Source: Anaerococcus porci (GTDB lineage Bacteria; Bacillota; Clostridia; Tissierellales; Peptoniphilaceae). From it: a DNA stretch of 60,146 nt. The translations under genes and the position numbers were made by a program. The notes beneath the pieces were generated by a model. That model made no database searches, was not told where the DNA came from, and was given only the letters and a program-made list of their open reading frames with translations. The DNA lies in the NCBI RefSeq assembly GCF_009696575.1, contig NZ_VULQ01000012.1, positions 1 through 60,146 on the forward strand, given 5' to 3'. Below, in pieces: positions 32,503 through 41,442 of this stretch; the stretch's first letter is position 1; each line of letters starts with the position of its first letter.

Positions 32503-33981
32503 TTATAAATTTATATAATCTTGTGACAAAACCGGTTCTTGAGTTAGGTTAAAGTGCATTTTAAGAAGAGTTTTCTTATCACTTTCATCTAAAATATTTG
32601 TTGAATGTACATCTAAATTTTTAAGGTAAGCTAATTTTTCCATAGCAAGGTGAGTCACAGGATTAGTTGTAGCAGATATGGATAAAGCTATTAAAACATC
32701 ATTTACTGACAATGACTCATCCTTTTCTTTTAAAATATCTTCTTTAAGCTTTAACACTGGTTCAAGTATATGCGGTGATATAAGTGGTATGTCATCATTT
32801 ATACCAGCAACTTTTTTTAAAGCATTTAAAATACAGGCTGCAGGTGCAGACATAAGAGTTGATTTTTTGCCAGTAACTATCTCTCCATCACTAAGTTGAA
32901 TAGCGAAACTTTCTACATGACTTTGTTTTTGCTTTTCACGTGCTCTTACAGCTACTTTTCTATCACTTGCTTCAAGATTAAGTCCACTCATTAAAAATTC
33001 TATTTTTTCTACTGGTTTAAAGTCTATTTTTGCAAGTTTATAGTCAACTAAAGCATTATAATATCTTCGTATAATCTCATCCTTGCTGGCCTTTATAGTT
33101 TTATCTTCATCTTCTATACAAAAACCAACCATGTTTACCCCCATATCTGTAGGTGACTTATAAGGGCAAGATCCTGATATTCTTTCAAACATTTGCTTTA
33201 ATATTGGAAAGGCTTCTACATCTCTATTATAATTTACTGTAGTTTTTCCATAAGCCTCTAGGTGGTAAGGATCTATCATATTCACATCATTAAGATCAGC
33301 TGTAGCAGACTCATAAGCAATATTTACAGGGTGTTTTAGTGGGAGATTCCATACTGGAAATGTTTCAAACTTAGCATATCCTGCATTTATTCCTCTTTCA
33401 TTTTCAAGATACATCTGAGAAAGACAAGTAGCAAGTTTTCCACTTCCTGGACCTGGTCCTGTAACTACAACAAGGTCTCTTTGAGTTTCTATATAATCAT
33501 TTTTTCCAAATCCTTCCTTGCTTATGATATTAGGAATGTTATTTGGATAACCTTCTATATCATATGTCTTATAATTTTTAATATTTAGACTATCTAGATA
33601 CTTAGCATATTTAATAGCTTGTGGTTGATTATCAAATTGTGTTATAACTACAGAGTTTACAAAAAATCCCAAATTTTCAAAAGCAGACTTTAATCTTAAA
33701 ACCTCACTATCATAACCTATATCAAGATCTGATCTAATTTTATTTGATTCGATATCATTTGCATTTATTACTATTACTATTTCAGTAATATCCTTAAGTT
33801 TCTTCAACATTTGAAGTTTGGAATCAGGTAGAAAACCTGGCAAAACTCTAGATGCATGCGCATCATCGAAAAGTTTACCACCAAATTCTAGATATAACTT
33901 GTCAAATTCTTTAATTCTTTCTTCAATTTTTTCTGATTGAATTTCTATATATTTATCATTATTAAAAGCTTTTTTTTCCAT
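32503..33981 (-). CDS. DUF1846 family protein
   Basis: A 492-residue cytoplasmic protein that matches the DUF1846 family in length and in its core pieces: FGGKLFDDAHASRVLPGF at about residue 34-51, VVTGPGPGSGKLATCLSQMY near residue 175, FPVWNLPLKHPVNIAYESAT, and NPVTHLAMEKLAYL near the C-terminus. The GPGPGSGK run looks like a P-loop variant. Biochemical function is not known. Single-gene unit with an extended -10 promoter and AGGAGG before the ATG. Confidence 0.88.
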   Translation of the reverse strand: MEKKAFNNDKYIEIQSEKIEERIKEFDKLYLEFGGKLFDDAHASRVLPGFLPDSKLQMLKKLKDITEIVIVINANDIESNKIRSDLDIGYDSEVLRLKSAFENLGFFVNSVVITQFDNQPQAIKYAKYLDSLNIKNYKTYDIEGYPNNIPNIISKEGFGKNDYIETQRDLVVVTGPGPGSGKLATCLSQMYLENERGINAGYAKFETFPVWNLPLKHPVNIAYESATADLNDVNMIDPYHLEAYGKTTVNYNRDVEAFPILKQMFERISGSCPYKSPTDMGVNMVGFCIEDEDKTIKASKDEIIRRYYNALVDYKLAKIDFKPVEKIEFLMSGLNLEASDRKVAVRAREKQKQSHVESFAIQLSDGEIVTGKKSTLMSAPAACILNALKKVAGINDDIPLISPHILEPVLKLKEDILKEKDESLSVNDVLIALSISATTNPVTHLAMEKLAYLKNLDVHSTNILDESDKKTLLKMHFNLTQEPVLSQDYINL

Positions 33982-34006
33982 ACCTACCTCCTATAATACA
34001 GATTAC

Positions 34007-34015
34007 ATTATACCA
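34007..34015 (-). promoter_or_regulatory. Extended -10 promoter of the DUF1846 gene
   Basis: TGGTATAAT on the minus strand, about 26 bp before the start codon, the same form as before tyrA and the 2-hydroxyacid dehydrogenase gene. Confidence 0.65.
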
Positions 34016-34042
34016 TATAAAAAATGACTTTTTTATATAAAA

Positions 34043-34069
34043 TAAAAAAAAGATACGATAAAACGTACC
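34043..34069 (-). terminator. Terminator of the apbE operon
   Basis: A 6-bp stem (GGTACG/CGTATC with one G-T pair, 34052-34069) is followed on the minus strand by eight T. It begins right at the apbE stop. Confidence 0.6.
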
Positions 34070-35202
34070 TAATTTTCATCACTAACATCAAATTTATCCC
34101 AACCAGCACTCTTATACACTTTATTATCTTTATCTATCCACATTGCCTCTGCCTTAAATTTTTCTAACAGTTTCTTACCTTCATCTAGATCTTTTATAAA
34201 AAGAGCTGTAGATAACGCATCTGCTTGGCCAATATCATCTAGGATAACTGAAACTGATTTAAAGTTTGTTGATGGATAGTTTGTCTTTGGATCTATAATA
34301 TGATGGTATCTTTTGCCATCTACCTCATAAAACCTTTCATAATCTCCACTTGTAACAACTGAAGTATTTTTTACAGATACTATTGCAGCATAAGGATTTT
34401 TTTCAGATAAAGAAGGATCTTTTATAGCAATCTTAAAATTATCTACACCTTTTTTTGGATTATTTCCAATTATTGCCACATCTCCTCCAACTGATAAGAG
34501 ACCACTTTTAAGTCCATTTTTAATCAAATCTCTTTTTATAAGTTCTGTTGCATAGCCCTTACCTATACCACCAATATCAATTTGAACATCAGGATCACTT
34601 ATATATACTGTTTTTTCATTTTCATCAATTTCAATAGCATCTATATTTTTATGCTTACTTGCTTCATCTAATTCTTCATCTTTAGGAAGTCTTGCCTTAT
34701 CCTTGTTATTTAGACCCTCTTCTCTGTAATCCGACCAAATCTGTAATACTCTTCCATAGGCTATATTAATATCACCATCAGTTTCTTTGTACCATTTCTT
34801 ACCTTCTTTTATAAGATCTATTATGGATTGATCAACCTTTACCTTCTCTTTTCCAGCTTTTTCGTTTATGGTTGTGATATTATTTATATCTTTATATGAA
34901 TCATAATTATTAAAAAGTTTATGGTATTTTGCCATTTCACTTTCTACTAATTCCTTATACTTATTATATTCATCTTCATTTTTACAGTAAGCTGTAAAAG
35001 ATGTTATAGTATCAAAATAATCATATATACTTGTTTCATATTTTTGAAGCTCGGATGCACTTGTATCATCTTTGCTAGATTTTTTCTTATCCTCTATACC
35101 TAAACTTTCTTTTGATGCAGGTTCTACTTTCTTAACTTCTTTATTAGAACAAGCAGTTAAATTAAGTAAAAGTATAAGAGCTAATACGCTTTTTTTTATC
35201 AT
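34069..35202 (-). CDS. apbE: FAD:protein FMN transferase, lipoprotein
   Basis: It links FMN covalently to a Thr of target flavoproteins (such as RnfG/NqrC subunits or extracellular reductases) outside the membrane. It has 377 residues. The signal MIKKSVLALILLLNLTAC ends in the lipobox LTAC with the lipid-bearing Cys at 18. The ApbE core shows DIGGIGKGYATELI, SVGGDVAIIGNNP, VVTSGDYERFYEVDG and HHIIDPKTNYPS; the metal-binding Asp/Thr region (IGQADALSTALFI) is present. It is last in the operon after the hypothetical gene. No flavoprotein target or Rnf operon is in this window. Confidence 0.93.
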   Translation of the reverse strand: MIKKSVLALILLLNLTACSNKEVKKVEPASKESLGIEDKKKSSKDDTSASELQKYETSIYDYFDTITSFTAYCKNEDEYNKYKELVESEMAKYHKLFNNYDSYKDINNITTINEKAGKEKVKVDQSIIDLIKEGKKWYKETDGDINIAYGRVLQIWSDYREEGLNNKDKARLPKDEELDEASKHKNIDAIEIDENEKTVYISDPDVQIDIGGIGKGYATELIKRDLIKNGLKSGLLSVGGDVAIIGNNPKKGVDNFKIAIKDPSLSEKNPYAAIVSVKNTSVVTSGDYERFYEVDGKRYHHIIDPKTNYPSTNFKSVSVILDDIGQADALSTALFIKDLDEGKKLLEKFKAEAMWIDKDNKVYKSAGWDKFDVSDEN

Positions 35203-35205
35203 AAA

Positions 35206-35682
35206 TTAAAATTTATCCCTATTATATATATTAATTGTATCCATATCCTTAACAACCTTAATATTCTCTTCATTAGCCCAATTCAATAAGATATCGCCAG
35301 CTATTTTTTCTCTAAAAGCCTGAAGTTTATTCTCAAGACCCAATTCATAAATAATATCTAAAAACTCTTCACCTTGAGCATATTCATTATAGTTTTCAAA
35401 GAACCTATCCTTAATGTGACTATCAAGCATATCTATAAAAGCTTCACGAGCAAGCTTCCCATTTACAGCCTCTTTTCCAGGCATACAGACAAACTCTTCC
35501 ATATTCTGTTCTATATCAATATAAGATTCTTCTATATCTTCATTTGTGTCTACATCTTCCATAATTCTTACAAGATCAAGCGTTTTTAAATTTAACCAAA
35601 TATTTTTAAGATATGGATTATCCCAAATTGTCCATTTTTCTACCAACCATGATAGATTGATAGCTTTATCATTTCTTGCCAT
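35206..35682 (-). CDS. Hypothetical protein between glgB and apbE
   Basis: A 158-residue, acidic, soluble protein I do not recognise. It has no signal, no membrane segment and no nucleotide motif. It begins MARNDKAINLSWLVEKWTIWD and has a highly acidic middle (EDVDTNEDIEES) and a probable helical end with INIYNRDKF. The gene starts one base after the glgB stop and ends 3 bp before apbE, so it is surely expressed with them. Confidence 0.7.
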   Translation of the reverse strand: MARNDKAINLSWLVEKWTIWDNPYLKNIWLNLKTLDLVRIMEDVDTNEDIEESYIDIEQNMEEFVCMPGKEAVNGKLAREAFIDMLDSHIKDRFFENYNEYAQGEEFLDIIYELGLENKLQAFREKIAGDILLNWANEENIKVVKDMDTINIYNRDKF

Positions 35683-35683
35683 C

Positions 35684-37480
35684 TTATTTTATTTCAAAAA
35701 CTAGGGCTTCATATTCCCAAAGCTCAAGTTTAAGATTCTCCCCCTTGCTAATTTTTATATCATCTCTTTTTTCTTTATCATATCCAAAATCTTTGGATAA
35801 ATTATTTAATCTTTCTATAAAAGTTAAGTCTTCATCAAATGAAACCTCATAAGATTTCTTATAGGTATTTGTCATATTCAATACCACAAGAAATCTCGAA
35901 TCATTGGCTCTTCTTTCATAAACAAAGACTGAATTTTGATTATCGTCAACAACCTTCCACGAAAAACCATCCTCAACAAAGTCTTTTTCATAAAAGGCCT
36001 TATTTTTTAAATATAGGTTATTTAAAGACCTAATATATTTTTTGAAGTTATCATGGATTGGAAATTTCAATATATCCCAATTTAAAGACTCATTTTCGTC
36101 CCACTCATCAAAGGTTGCTAACTCATTTCCCATAAAGTTAAGTTTTTTCCCAGGATGAGTTATTTGATATGTGTATAAAAGCATAAGTTCTTTAAACCTA
36201 TCAATATAAGATCCATTCATCTTTAAAATCATAGGTTTTTTTAAATGAACTACCTCATCATGGCTAAGTGGAAGTATAAAATTCTCCCTATAAAAATAGT
36301 ACATAGAAAAATTAATCTTTCCTTGATGCTTAATCCTATTAATAGAATCAATTTCAAAGTACTTACAAGTGTCATTCATCCACCCTAAATCCCACTTATA
36401 GTCAAATCCAAGGCTATCATTACCATTCTTACTTGTAACAAATTCATAAGAAGATGAATCTTCTGCAATTTTCATTAAACTTGGATACCTTTTATCTAAA
36501 TAGGAATTAAGTTCTTTTAAAAATCTAATATTAGCTTTATTTAAACCCCTATTTTTATTTCCATCATTATAAATCATATTAGATACTGCATCTATCCTTA
36601 TTCCATCTAAGTGACACTTTTCTATCCAAAAATTTATAGCTGATTTCATAAAACTTCTAACATGGCCCTTTGAAAAATCAAAGTTTAAAGATCCCCACTG
36701 TGAGTATTGTAAATCTTTATAATCAGGTTCGTAAAGGCTATCTCCATCAAAGTATTTCAAAGCATAAAAATCTTCAGCAAAATGAACTACGACAAAATCT
36801 AATATTACTCCTATATCATTTTTATGGCAAAGATTTATAAATTTTTGTAAATCATTGATAGAGCCATACCTTGAAGTAAATGCGAAAAAGCCTGAAACTT
36901 GATAGCCCCAAGAAGGATAATAAGGATGTTCTGTAAGAGGCATAAGCTCAATATGGCTATACCCCATTTTCTTTATATAAAAAATCAATTTATCTGCTAT
37001 ATCAAGTATATTTAAATTTTTTCCATATTTTAGCCAAGAACCTATATGAATTTCATATATATTTAAGGGTTTATCAAAATTTTTATTTCTCTTTTTAAGC
37101 CATTTATCATCTGTAAATTCAAATGACGTATCTACAATTTTTGATGCAAATTGAGGAGCTTGGTCAAGGTAGTTTGCATAAGGGTCAAATTTTTCAAATC
37201 TAAATCCATTATTTTCCAAAAGATACTTATAAAAATCTCCCTCTTTTGCCTTTATATATTTAAAGAAATATCCAAATTCTTCATCTTTGTACATTTCAAT
37301 ATCTTCCCAATTTGAAAAATCACCTCTTATAAAGGCCCTATTTGCATTAGGTGCATATAATCTAAATATATAACCATCTTCATACTTTGTTGCTCCAAAA
37401 ATATCAAAAGCCGTAAAGTTATCTCCACTTATATAGGATTTTAGATTTTCATAATCAACATCCAAAATTTTAACATCCAT
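35684..37480 (-). CDS. glgB: 1,4-alpha-glucan branching enzyme, GH13
   Basis: It cuts alpha-1,4 glucan and rejoins pieces by alpha-1,6 bonds to make glycogen branches. It has 598 residues, near the short end for GlgB. A CBM48 domain (about 20-110, FRLYAPNANRAFIRGDFSNW) precedes the (beta/alpha)8 barrel. Barrel motifs: IYEIHIGSWLKYG, WGYQVSGFFAFTSRYG, LDFVVVHFAEDF, DGIRIDAVSNMIY with the nucleophile Asp near 297, LMKIAEDSSS with the acid Glu, and LPLSHDEVVH with the third Asp. It is flanked by udk and a hypothetical gene. No glgA, glgC or glgP is nearby, unusual for a glycogen gene. Confidence 0.93.
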   Translation of the reverse strand: MDVKILDVDYENLKSYISGDNFTAFDIFGATKYEDGYIFRLYAPNANRAFIRGDFSNWEDIEMYKDEEFGYFFKYIKAKEGDFYKYLLENNGFRFEKFDPYANYLDQAPQFASKIVDTSFEFTDDKWLKKRNKNFDKPLNIYEIHIGSWLKYGKNLNILDIADKLIFYIKKMGYSHIELMPLTEHPYYPSWGYQVSGFFAFTSRYGSINDLQKFINLCHKNDIGVILDFVVVHFAEDFYALKYFDGDSLYEPDYKDLQYSQWGSLNFDFSKGHVRSFMKSAINFWIEKCHLDGIRIDAVSNMIYNDGNKNRGLNKANIRFLKELNSYLDKRYPSLMKIAEDSSSYEFVTSKNGNDSLGFDYKWDLGWMNDTCKYFEIDSINRIKHQGKINFSMYYFYRENFILPLSHDEVVHLKKPMILKMNGSYIDRFKELMLLYTYQITHPGKKLNFMGNELATFDEWDENESLNWDILKFPIHDNFKKYIRSLNNLYLKNKAFYEKDFVEDGFSWKVVDDNQNSVFVYERRANDSRFLVVLNMTNTYKKSYEVSFDEDLTFIERLNNLSKDFGYDKEKRDDIKISKGENLKLELWEYEALVFEIK

Positions 37481-37481
37481 A

Positions 37482-38096
37482 TTATTCCTTTAATAAATCT
37501 TCTATATGTTTTATCAGTATTTCAATACCCCTAGTATTTTTTGCTCCTCTAGGAATTATGATATCTGCATATTTTTTTGTAGGCTCTACATATTTTTCAT
37601 GCATAGGCTTAACTTGCTTAATATATTGAGTTAGTACTGAATCAAGCGACCTTGATCTTTCCTTTGTATCTCTTAATATTCTTCTTTGAAGCCTAACATC
37701 GCTATCAGCATCTACAAATACCATAGTATCAGTAATATCCCTTATCATTTTATCATATAAAACTAAAATTCCTTCAATAAGGATAATCTTTTTAGGTGAT
37801 ACATGGACAGTTTTATCGCTTCTAGTATGGATATTATAATCATAGATAGGCATATCAATTTCCTTACCACTTTTGAGTCTTTTTAAATCCCTAATAAACA
37901 TTTCATTGTCAAAGGCATTAGGCTCATCATAGTTTAATTTTTCCCTTTTTTCAAAAGGAATATCATTATGGGCTTTATAATAATTATCATGACCCATAAC
38001 AAATAAATCATCAGCAAAGTAATTTTTAATATAATCTACAATAGTGCTTTTTCCACTTGCAGATCCCCCTGCTATAGCAATAATCTTACTTTCCAT
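37482..38096 (-). CDS. udk: Uridine kinase
   Basis: It phosphorylates uridine and cytidine with a nucleoside triphosphate in pyrimidine salvage. It has 204 residues, the normal size. P-loop GGSASGKST at 10-18, DNYYKAH near 42, then FDNEMFIRDLKRLKSGKEIDMPIYDY containing the substrate-binding region, and a lid with RRILRDTKERSRSLDS. It is two bases downstream of the 2-hydroxyacid dehydrogenase stop and one base before glgB. Confidence 0.95.
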   Translation of the reverse strand: MESKIIAIAGGSASGKSTIVDYIKNYFADDLFVMGHDNYYKAHNDIPFEKREKLNYDEPNAFDNEMFIRDLKRLKSGKEIDMPIYDYNIHTRSDKTVHVSPKKIILIEGILVLYDKMIRDITDTMVFVDADSDVRLQRRILRDTKERSRSLDSVLTQYIKQVKPMHEKYVEPTKKYADIIIPRGAKNTRGIEILIKHIEDLLKE

Positions 38097-38097
38097 C

Positions 38098-39042
38098 TTA
38101 ATTTACTCTATTTGATATTTCCCCATTCAAGAACTTATATAAGTTGTCAAATACTATATCACATCTTATATTCATAGCCTCTTGGGTAAAAAATGCTATA
38201 TGATTAGTCAAAACTGCGTTCTTAGCATTTCTTAATGGGTAATTCTTATCTATTGGAGGTTCCATATCAAATACATCAATTCCTGCCCTAAGCTTATCTT
38301 CATTCAATAACTTAGCAAGATAGTTATTATCTACTATTGGCCCTCTTGCACAATTTATTAAAATAGACTTATCCTTCATCAAATCTAATTCTTTTTGTCC
38401 AATAAATCCAATTGTTTCATCATTTTGTGGAAGATGAATTGTAACAATATCAGATTCTTTTAACAACTCTTCTAGACTTACGTACTTAGCTCCTAATTTC
38501 TTAGCCTTATCTTTTTCACTTCTATTATAGGCTAAGATTTCTGCACCAAATGCCTTTAATAATTCTATTACCCTAAGTCCTATCTTACCTGTACCAACTA
38601 CTCCAACCTTTTTCCCTTTAATTACTTGTCCTAAAAGATTATTATTTTCATCTTCATACATATTTTTCTTATTTAGGTCAAACTTTCTCATAACTGAAAT
38701 AATAAGTCCAATTACAAGCTCAGCTACTGAATCATCGGAATACCCACTTGCATTTTCAACTATAATATTATTTTCATCACAAGCCTTAAGATCAACATGA
38801 TCAACACCTGTAAAGGCAACATCTATCAATTTAAGATTGGTGTTTTCTATTACATTTCTGGAAAATTTATTATTAGTAATCATAGCAACTTCACTATTTT
38901 CAAGTCTTTTTATAATCTCATCATCACCTTTAGCACTTTCTTTGAAATATTCAAATTCGTGTCCTAATTCTTCTAGCTTTTTTTTGTGAGCCTTAATTTT
39001 TTTATCATCTACAACTAACGGATCTATTAAAGATATTTTCAT
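38098..39042 (-). CDS. D-isomer-specific 2-hydroxyacid dehydrogenase
   Basis: An NAD-dependent oxidoreductase of 314 residues. The Rossmann motif is VGVVGTGKIGLRV near residue 146. The catalytic set is complete: NCARGPIVD (Arg), GIDVFDMEPP (Glu) and LTNHIAFFT (His). The substrate-binding region near 75-95 (VAFTGVDHVDLKACDEN) fits lactate- or glycerate-type enzymes, but not one in particular; D-lactate dehydrogenase or hydroxypyruvate reductase are both possible. First gene of the five-gene leftward operon with an extended -10 promoter and AAGGAG. Confidence 0.87.
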   Translation of the reverse strand: MKISLIDPLVVDDKKIKAHKKKLEELGHEFEYFKESAKGDDEIIKRLENSEVAMITNNKFSRNVIENTNLKLIDVAFTGVDHVDLKACDENNIIVENASGYSDDSVAELVIGLIISVMRKFDLNKKNMYEDENNNLLGQVIKGKKVGVVGTGKIGLRVIELLKAFGAEILAYNRSEKDKAKKLGAKYVSLEELLKESDIVTIHLPQNDETIGFIGQKELDLMKDKSILINCARGPIVDNNYLAKLLNEDKLRAGIDVFDMEPPIDKNYPLRNAKNAVLTNHIAFFTQEAMNIRCDIVFDNLYKFLNGEISNRVN

Positions 39043-39080
39043 AATTACTCCTTTTATATTTACTTAATAATCTTGATTAT

Positions 39081-39089
39081 ATTATACCA
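39081..39089 (-). promoter_or_regulatory. Extended -10 promoter of the dehydrogenase-udk-glgB operon
   Basis: TGGTATAAT on the minus strand, about 39 bp before the start codon at 39042. No clear -35 hexamer. Confidence 0.65.
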
Positions 39090-39123
39090 ATATGATAAAT
39101 TTAATTAAAGAAAGGATTTAATA

Positions 39124-39522
39124 ATGGCAGTAGGAATTTCATTTAAAGAGGGAAAATGCTTGGAAGCAATAGAATATTATTGTGATATATTTGGTATAGA
39201 TTTCCCGAAAAAAATAATAAGATACTCAGACTTCGAGTGCTATAACTTCCCTAAAGATGTAAGAAATAGGATTTATAATTCAAAGCTTGAGATATATGGT
39301 AATAATGTTTATTTATTTGATACTACAGATGATAAACATTGGGTAAATGGTAACAATGGAAGGGTTGTTATAGAAACAAATAGCGAAAATTTATATAAGG
39401 CCTTTCAAAAATTAAAAGAAGAATCTATAATTTTAATGGAACCCCAAAAAATTAATAAGAAATTATTCACAACTCTTATTGATAAATATAATGTTCATTG
39501 GCAAATAATTGCAGATACATAA
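39124..39522 (+). CDS. VOC/glyoxalase-fold protein (PhnB-like)
   Basis: A 132-residue soluble protein whose opening, MAVGISFKEGKCLEAIEYYCDIFG, has the pattern of PhnB/VOC proteins (one beta strand, then E-AI-FY--VFG). Its end VHWQIIADT is also the typical VOC ending. Metal ligands are not obvious, as in many PhnB-like members, so no reaction is assigned. It is transcribed alone between two leftward genes, with AAAGGA before the ATG. Confidence 0.75.
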   Translation: MAVGISFKEGKCLEAIEYYCDIFGIDFPKKIIRYSDFECYNFPKDVRNRIYNSKLEIYGNNVYLFDTTDDKHWVNGNNGRVVIETNSENLYKAFQKLKEESIILMEPQKINKKLFTTLIDKYNVHWQIIADT

Positions 39523-39546
39523 GTCGACTTAGTTCGGCTTTTTTCT
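39523..39546 (+). terminator. Terminator of the VOC gene
   Basis: A 6-bp stem AGTCGA/TCGGCT with one G-T pair, followed by six T. It overlaps the 3' end of tadA on the other strand. Confidence 0.6.
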
Positions 39547-39993
39547 TTTTCTTAAATTTTCAAAAAAATCTTTCAACAATTTATGACTTTCATCTTTCAT
39601 TAAACCAAATTCTGCATCAAGGTAGTGTAACTGAGTCCTATCTCCAGTTATGTTGGTATTTGACCCACAAGCTCCTCTTTTTACATCAGCAAGAGCAATT
39701 ACTAGTCTTTTTATCCTCGAATTTATTATAGCACCTGCACACATAGAACAAGGTTCCATTGTTACATACATTGTACAATCTGATAGCCTAAAATCTCCTA
39801 CAACTTTTGTAGCCTTGTCTATGGCAATAATTTCAGCATGTTTTAAGGCGGATTTTCCCTTAAAGGTATAGTTATGACCCCTTCCTATAATTTTTCCACC
39901 TCTTTCAATAACACATCCTATAGGAACTTCATCTTCAAGTTTTGCAAGTTTAGCTTCATTTATGGCTTCTTTCATGTAAAATCTATCGTCCAT
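39529..39993 (-). CDS. tadA: tRNA-specific adenosine deaminase
   Basis: It changes A34 to inosine in tRNA-Arg(ACG), letting that tRNA read CGU, CGC and CGA. It has 154 residues. The zinc site is HAEI (with proton-shuttle Glu) near residue 57 and PCSMCAGA near residue 87. The NSRIKRLVIALADVKRGACGSN segment matches TadA rather than cytidine or guanine deaminases. It is upstream of no other gene in its direction. A tRNA-Arg(CCU) gene lies 90 bp upstream on the same strand. Confidence 0.94.
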   Translation of the reverse strand: MDDRFYMKEAINEAKLAKLEDEVPIGCVIERGGKIIGRGHNYTFKGKSALKHAEIIAIDKATKVVGDFRLSDCTMYVTMEPCSMCAGAIINSRIKRLVIALADVKRGACGSNTNITGDRTQLHYLDAEFGLMKDESHKLLKDFFENLRKRKKPN

Positions 39994-40045
39994 AATTTCT
40001 CCTTAAATTTTTTAGTTTATTATTATATATTTTATTTAAGATAAG

Positions 40046-40075
40046 AAAAAGGAAAGACTGTAAATCAATCTTTCC
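40046..40075 (-). terminator. tRNA-Arg terminator
   Basis: GGAAAGA (40051-40057) pairs with TCTTTCC (40069-40075); five T follow on the minus strand. It lies 10 bp past the tRNA 3' end. Confidence 0.8.
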
Positions 40076-40085
40076 CTTATAATTT

Positions 40086-40162
40086 TGGCGTCCTGGAGAG
40101 GATTCGAACCTCCGACACCCGCCTTAGGAGGGCGGTGCTCTATCCAGCTGAGCTACCAAGAC
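40086..40162 (-). tRNA. tRNA-Arg (anticodon CCU)
   Basis: A 77-base cloverleaf on the minus strand. The acceptor arms are GTCTTGG and CCAGGAC (one G-T pair). The D arm holds AGCTCAGCTGGATAGAGC. The anticodon arm CCGCC/GGCGG closes the loop CTCCTAA, giving anticodon CCU for AGG. The T loop is GGTTCGAATCC. A discriminator G and an encoded CCA complete the 3' end. AGG is a common Arg codon class in such AT-rich genomes together with AGA. Confidence 0.97.
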
Positions 40163-40181
40163 TTACTTTATAAGTATAACA

Positions 40182-40213
40182 TAAAGATAGAAAAAGTAAA
40201 ACTTTTTCTATCT
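40182..40213 (-). terminator. dacA terminator
   Basis: A perfect 13-bp stem, AGATAGAAAAAGT (40185-40197) with ACTTTTTCTATCT (40201-40213) and a three-base loop. The 5' arm contains the dacA stop codon. The following T-run is broken (TTTATGTT). Confidence 0.75.
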
Positions 40214-41434
40214 AGCTATTATACATTTGACTAAAAAATCACAAGCATCAGATATAGTTCTTTTAAATCTCGTAAAGTCACTTGCTCTTTCTTGTTCTTT
40301 ATTGCTAACTAGGTCAATTTCATAATTCTTATCATTATATGAAATATTGGCCTTACCAAAGACTTCTCCTTTTTTTATAGGAGCCTTAATATTTTTATTT
40401 ATGTCATATTTTACACTAGGCATAGTATTATCTTTTACAATAAAACTTAAATCTTCACTTGGATAAAGCTCTACATAACCTTCTTTTACTGAGTTTACCC
40501 TTACGGACTTTAAAGGATGATTTGTATCAGCTATTTTTTTGAAGTTAAAAACTCTTGATACATAATATATTAAATCAGTCATAGCCATATCCCTGACCTC
40601 TTTATCACTAGCACCCATAACTATGCCTATTGCCCTATAATTATTTTTATTATTAAGCTTTGACATATCTATAGTTGTAGTTAGACAACTCTTTGCCTCT
40701 TCAGTTGTTCCAGTCTTTAGTCCATCTACACCATCAATCTCTCCTATAAGCGGAATAGTAGATTTCTCGTTGATTCCTCTTTTTGAGTCATTTATCTCTC
40801 TAATTTTAGAATATTCTAATATATCTGGATACTTATCAAGAATAATTCTTACAAGCTCAAATAAATCTTTGGCAGATGAGGAATTTTGCTTATTATCTTC
40901 TGTATTAAGGCCAGAAGCATTATAAAATTCTTGACTAGTAAGACCTAATTCTTTTGCTTTTTCATTCATATTTTGCGCGAATTTATCTTCACTTCCAGAA
41001 ATACTTGTTGCCAAAAGATTTGCACAGTCATTACCACTTACTACAATTAAACCTGTAATGAGTTCTTTTACAGTATATTCTTCCCCTTCTTTTATTCCAA
41101 GCTTTGAATATCCTGGCCCTGTAAGTTCTTCAGCCTCTTTTGTTCCCTTTATTTTTGTGTCAAGACTTAGCTTGCCTTGATCAATTTGATCTCTTACCAA
41201 AAGAAAAGTCATAAGCTTTGACATAGATGCTATAGGATATTTAGTCTCTGCATCTTTTTGATAGAATATATCTCCATTTTCTTCATTTCCTATTATATAG
41301 GCTCTTACATTTTCATCTACCCCTACAATATTATCTCCAGCTTGTCTTTCACTATCATCAGCAAAAGAAACAAGTGGAGAGATTATAAAGATTAAACTTA
41401 AGAAAAATATAAGTGTTTTCTTCCCTCTTTTCAT
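40208..41434 (-). CDS. dacA: D-alanyl-D-alanine carboxypeptidase (penicillin-binding protein, S11)
   Basis: It removes the terminal D-Ala of peptidoglycan stem peptides and so limits cross-linking. It has 408 residues. A signal peptide covers about 1-26 (KRGKKTLIFFLSLIFIISP then SFADD). The active-site triad is SMSK (Ser 70, Lys 73), SGN (133-135) and KTG (240-242). The C-terminal PBP5-like domain spans about 290-380. The end (FLVKCIIAR) may form the amphipathic anchor that holds such enzymes to the membrane. It lies 8 bp downstream of the ANT(6)-like gene. Confidence 0.93.
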   Translation of the reverse strand: MKRGKKTLIFFLSLIFIISPLVSFADDSERQAGDNIVGVDENVRAYIIGNEENGDIFYQKDAETKYPIASMSKLMTFLLVRDQIDQGKLSLDTKIKGTKEAEELTGPGYSKLGIKEGEEYTVKELITGLIVVSGNDCANLLATSISGSEDKFAQNMNEKAKELGLTSQEFYNASGLNTEDNKQNSSSAKDLFELVRIILDKYPDILEYSKIREINDSKRGINEKSTIPLIGEIDGVDGLKTGTTEEAKSCLTTTIDMSKLNNKNNYRAIGIVMGASDKEVRDMAMTDLIYYVSRVFNFKKIADTNHPLKSVRVNSVKEGYVELYPSEDLSFIVKDNTMPSVKYDINKNIKAPIKKGEVFGKANISYNDKNYEIDLVSNKEQERASDFTRFKRTISDACDFLVKCIIAR

Positions 41435-41442
41435 CTATACTC

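Noticed and set aside
40085-40165. A group of tRNA genes near tadA
   Set aside because: Only one cloverleaf (tRNA-Arg CCU) is present; nothing similar lies next to it.
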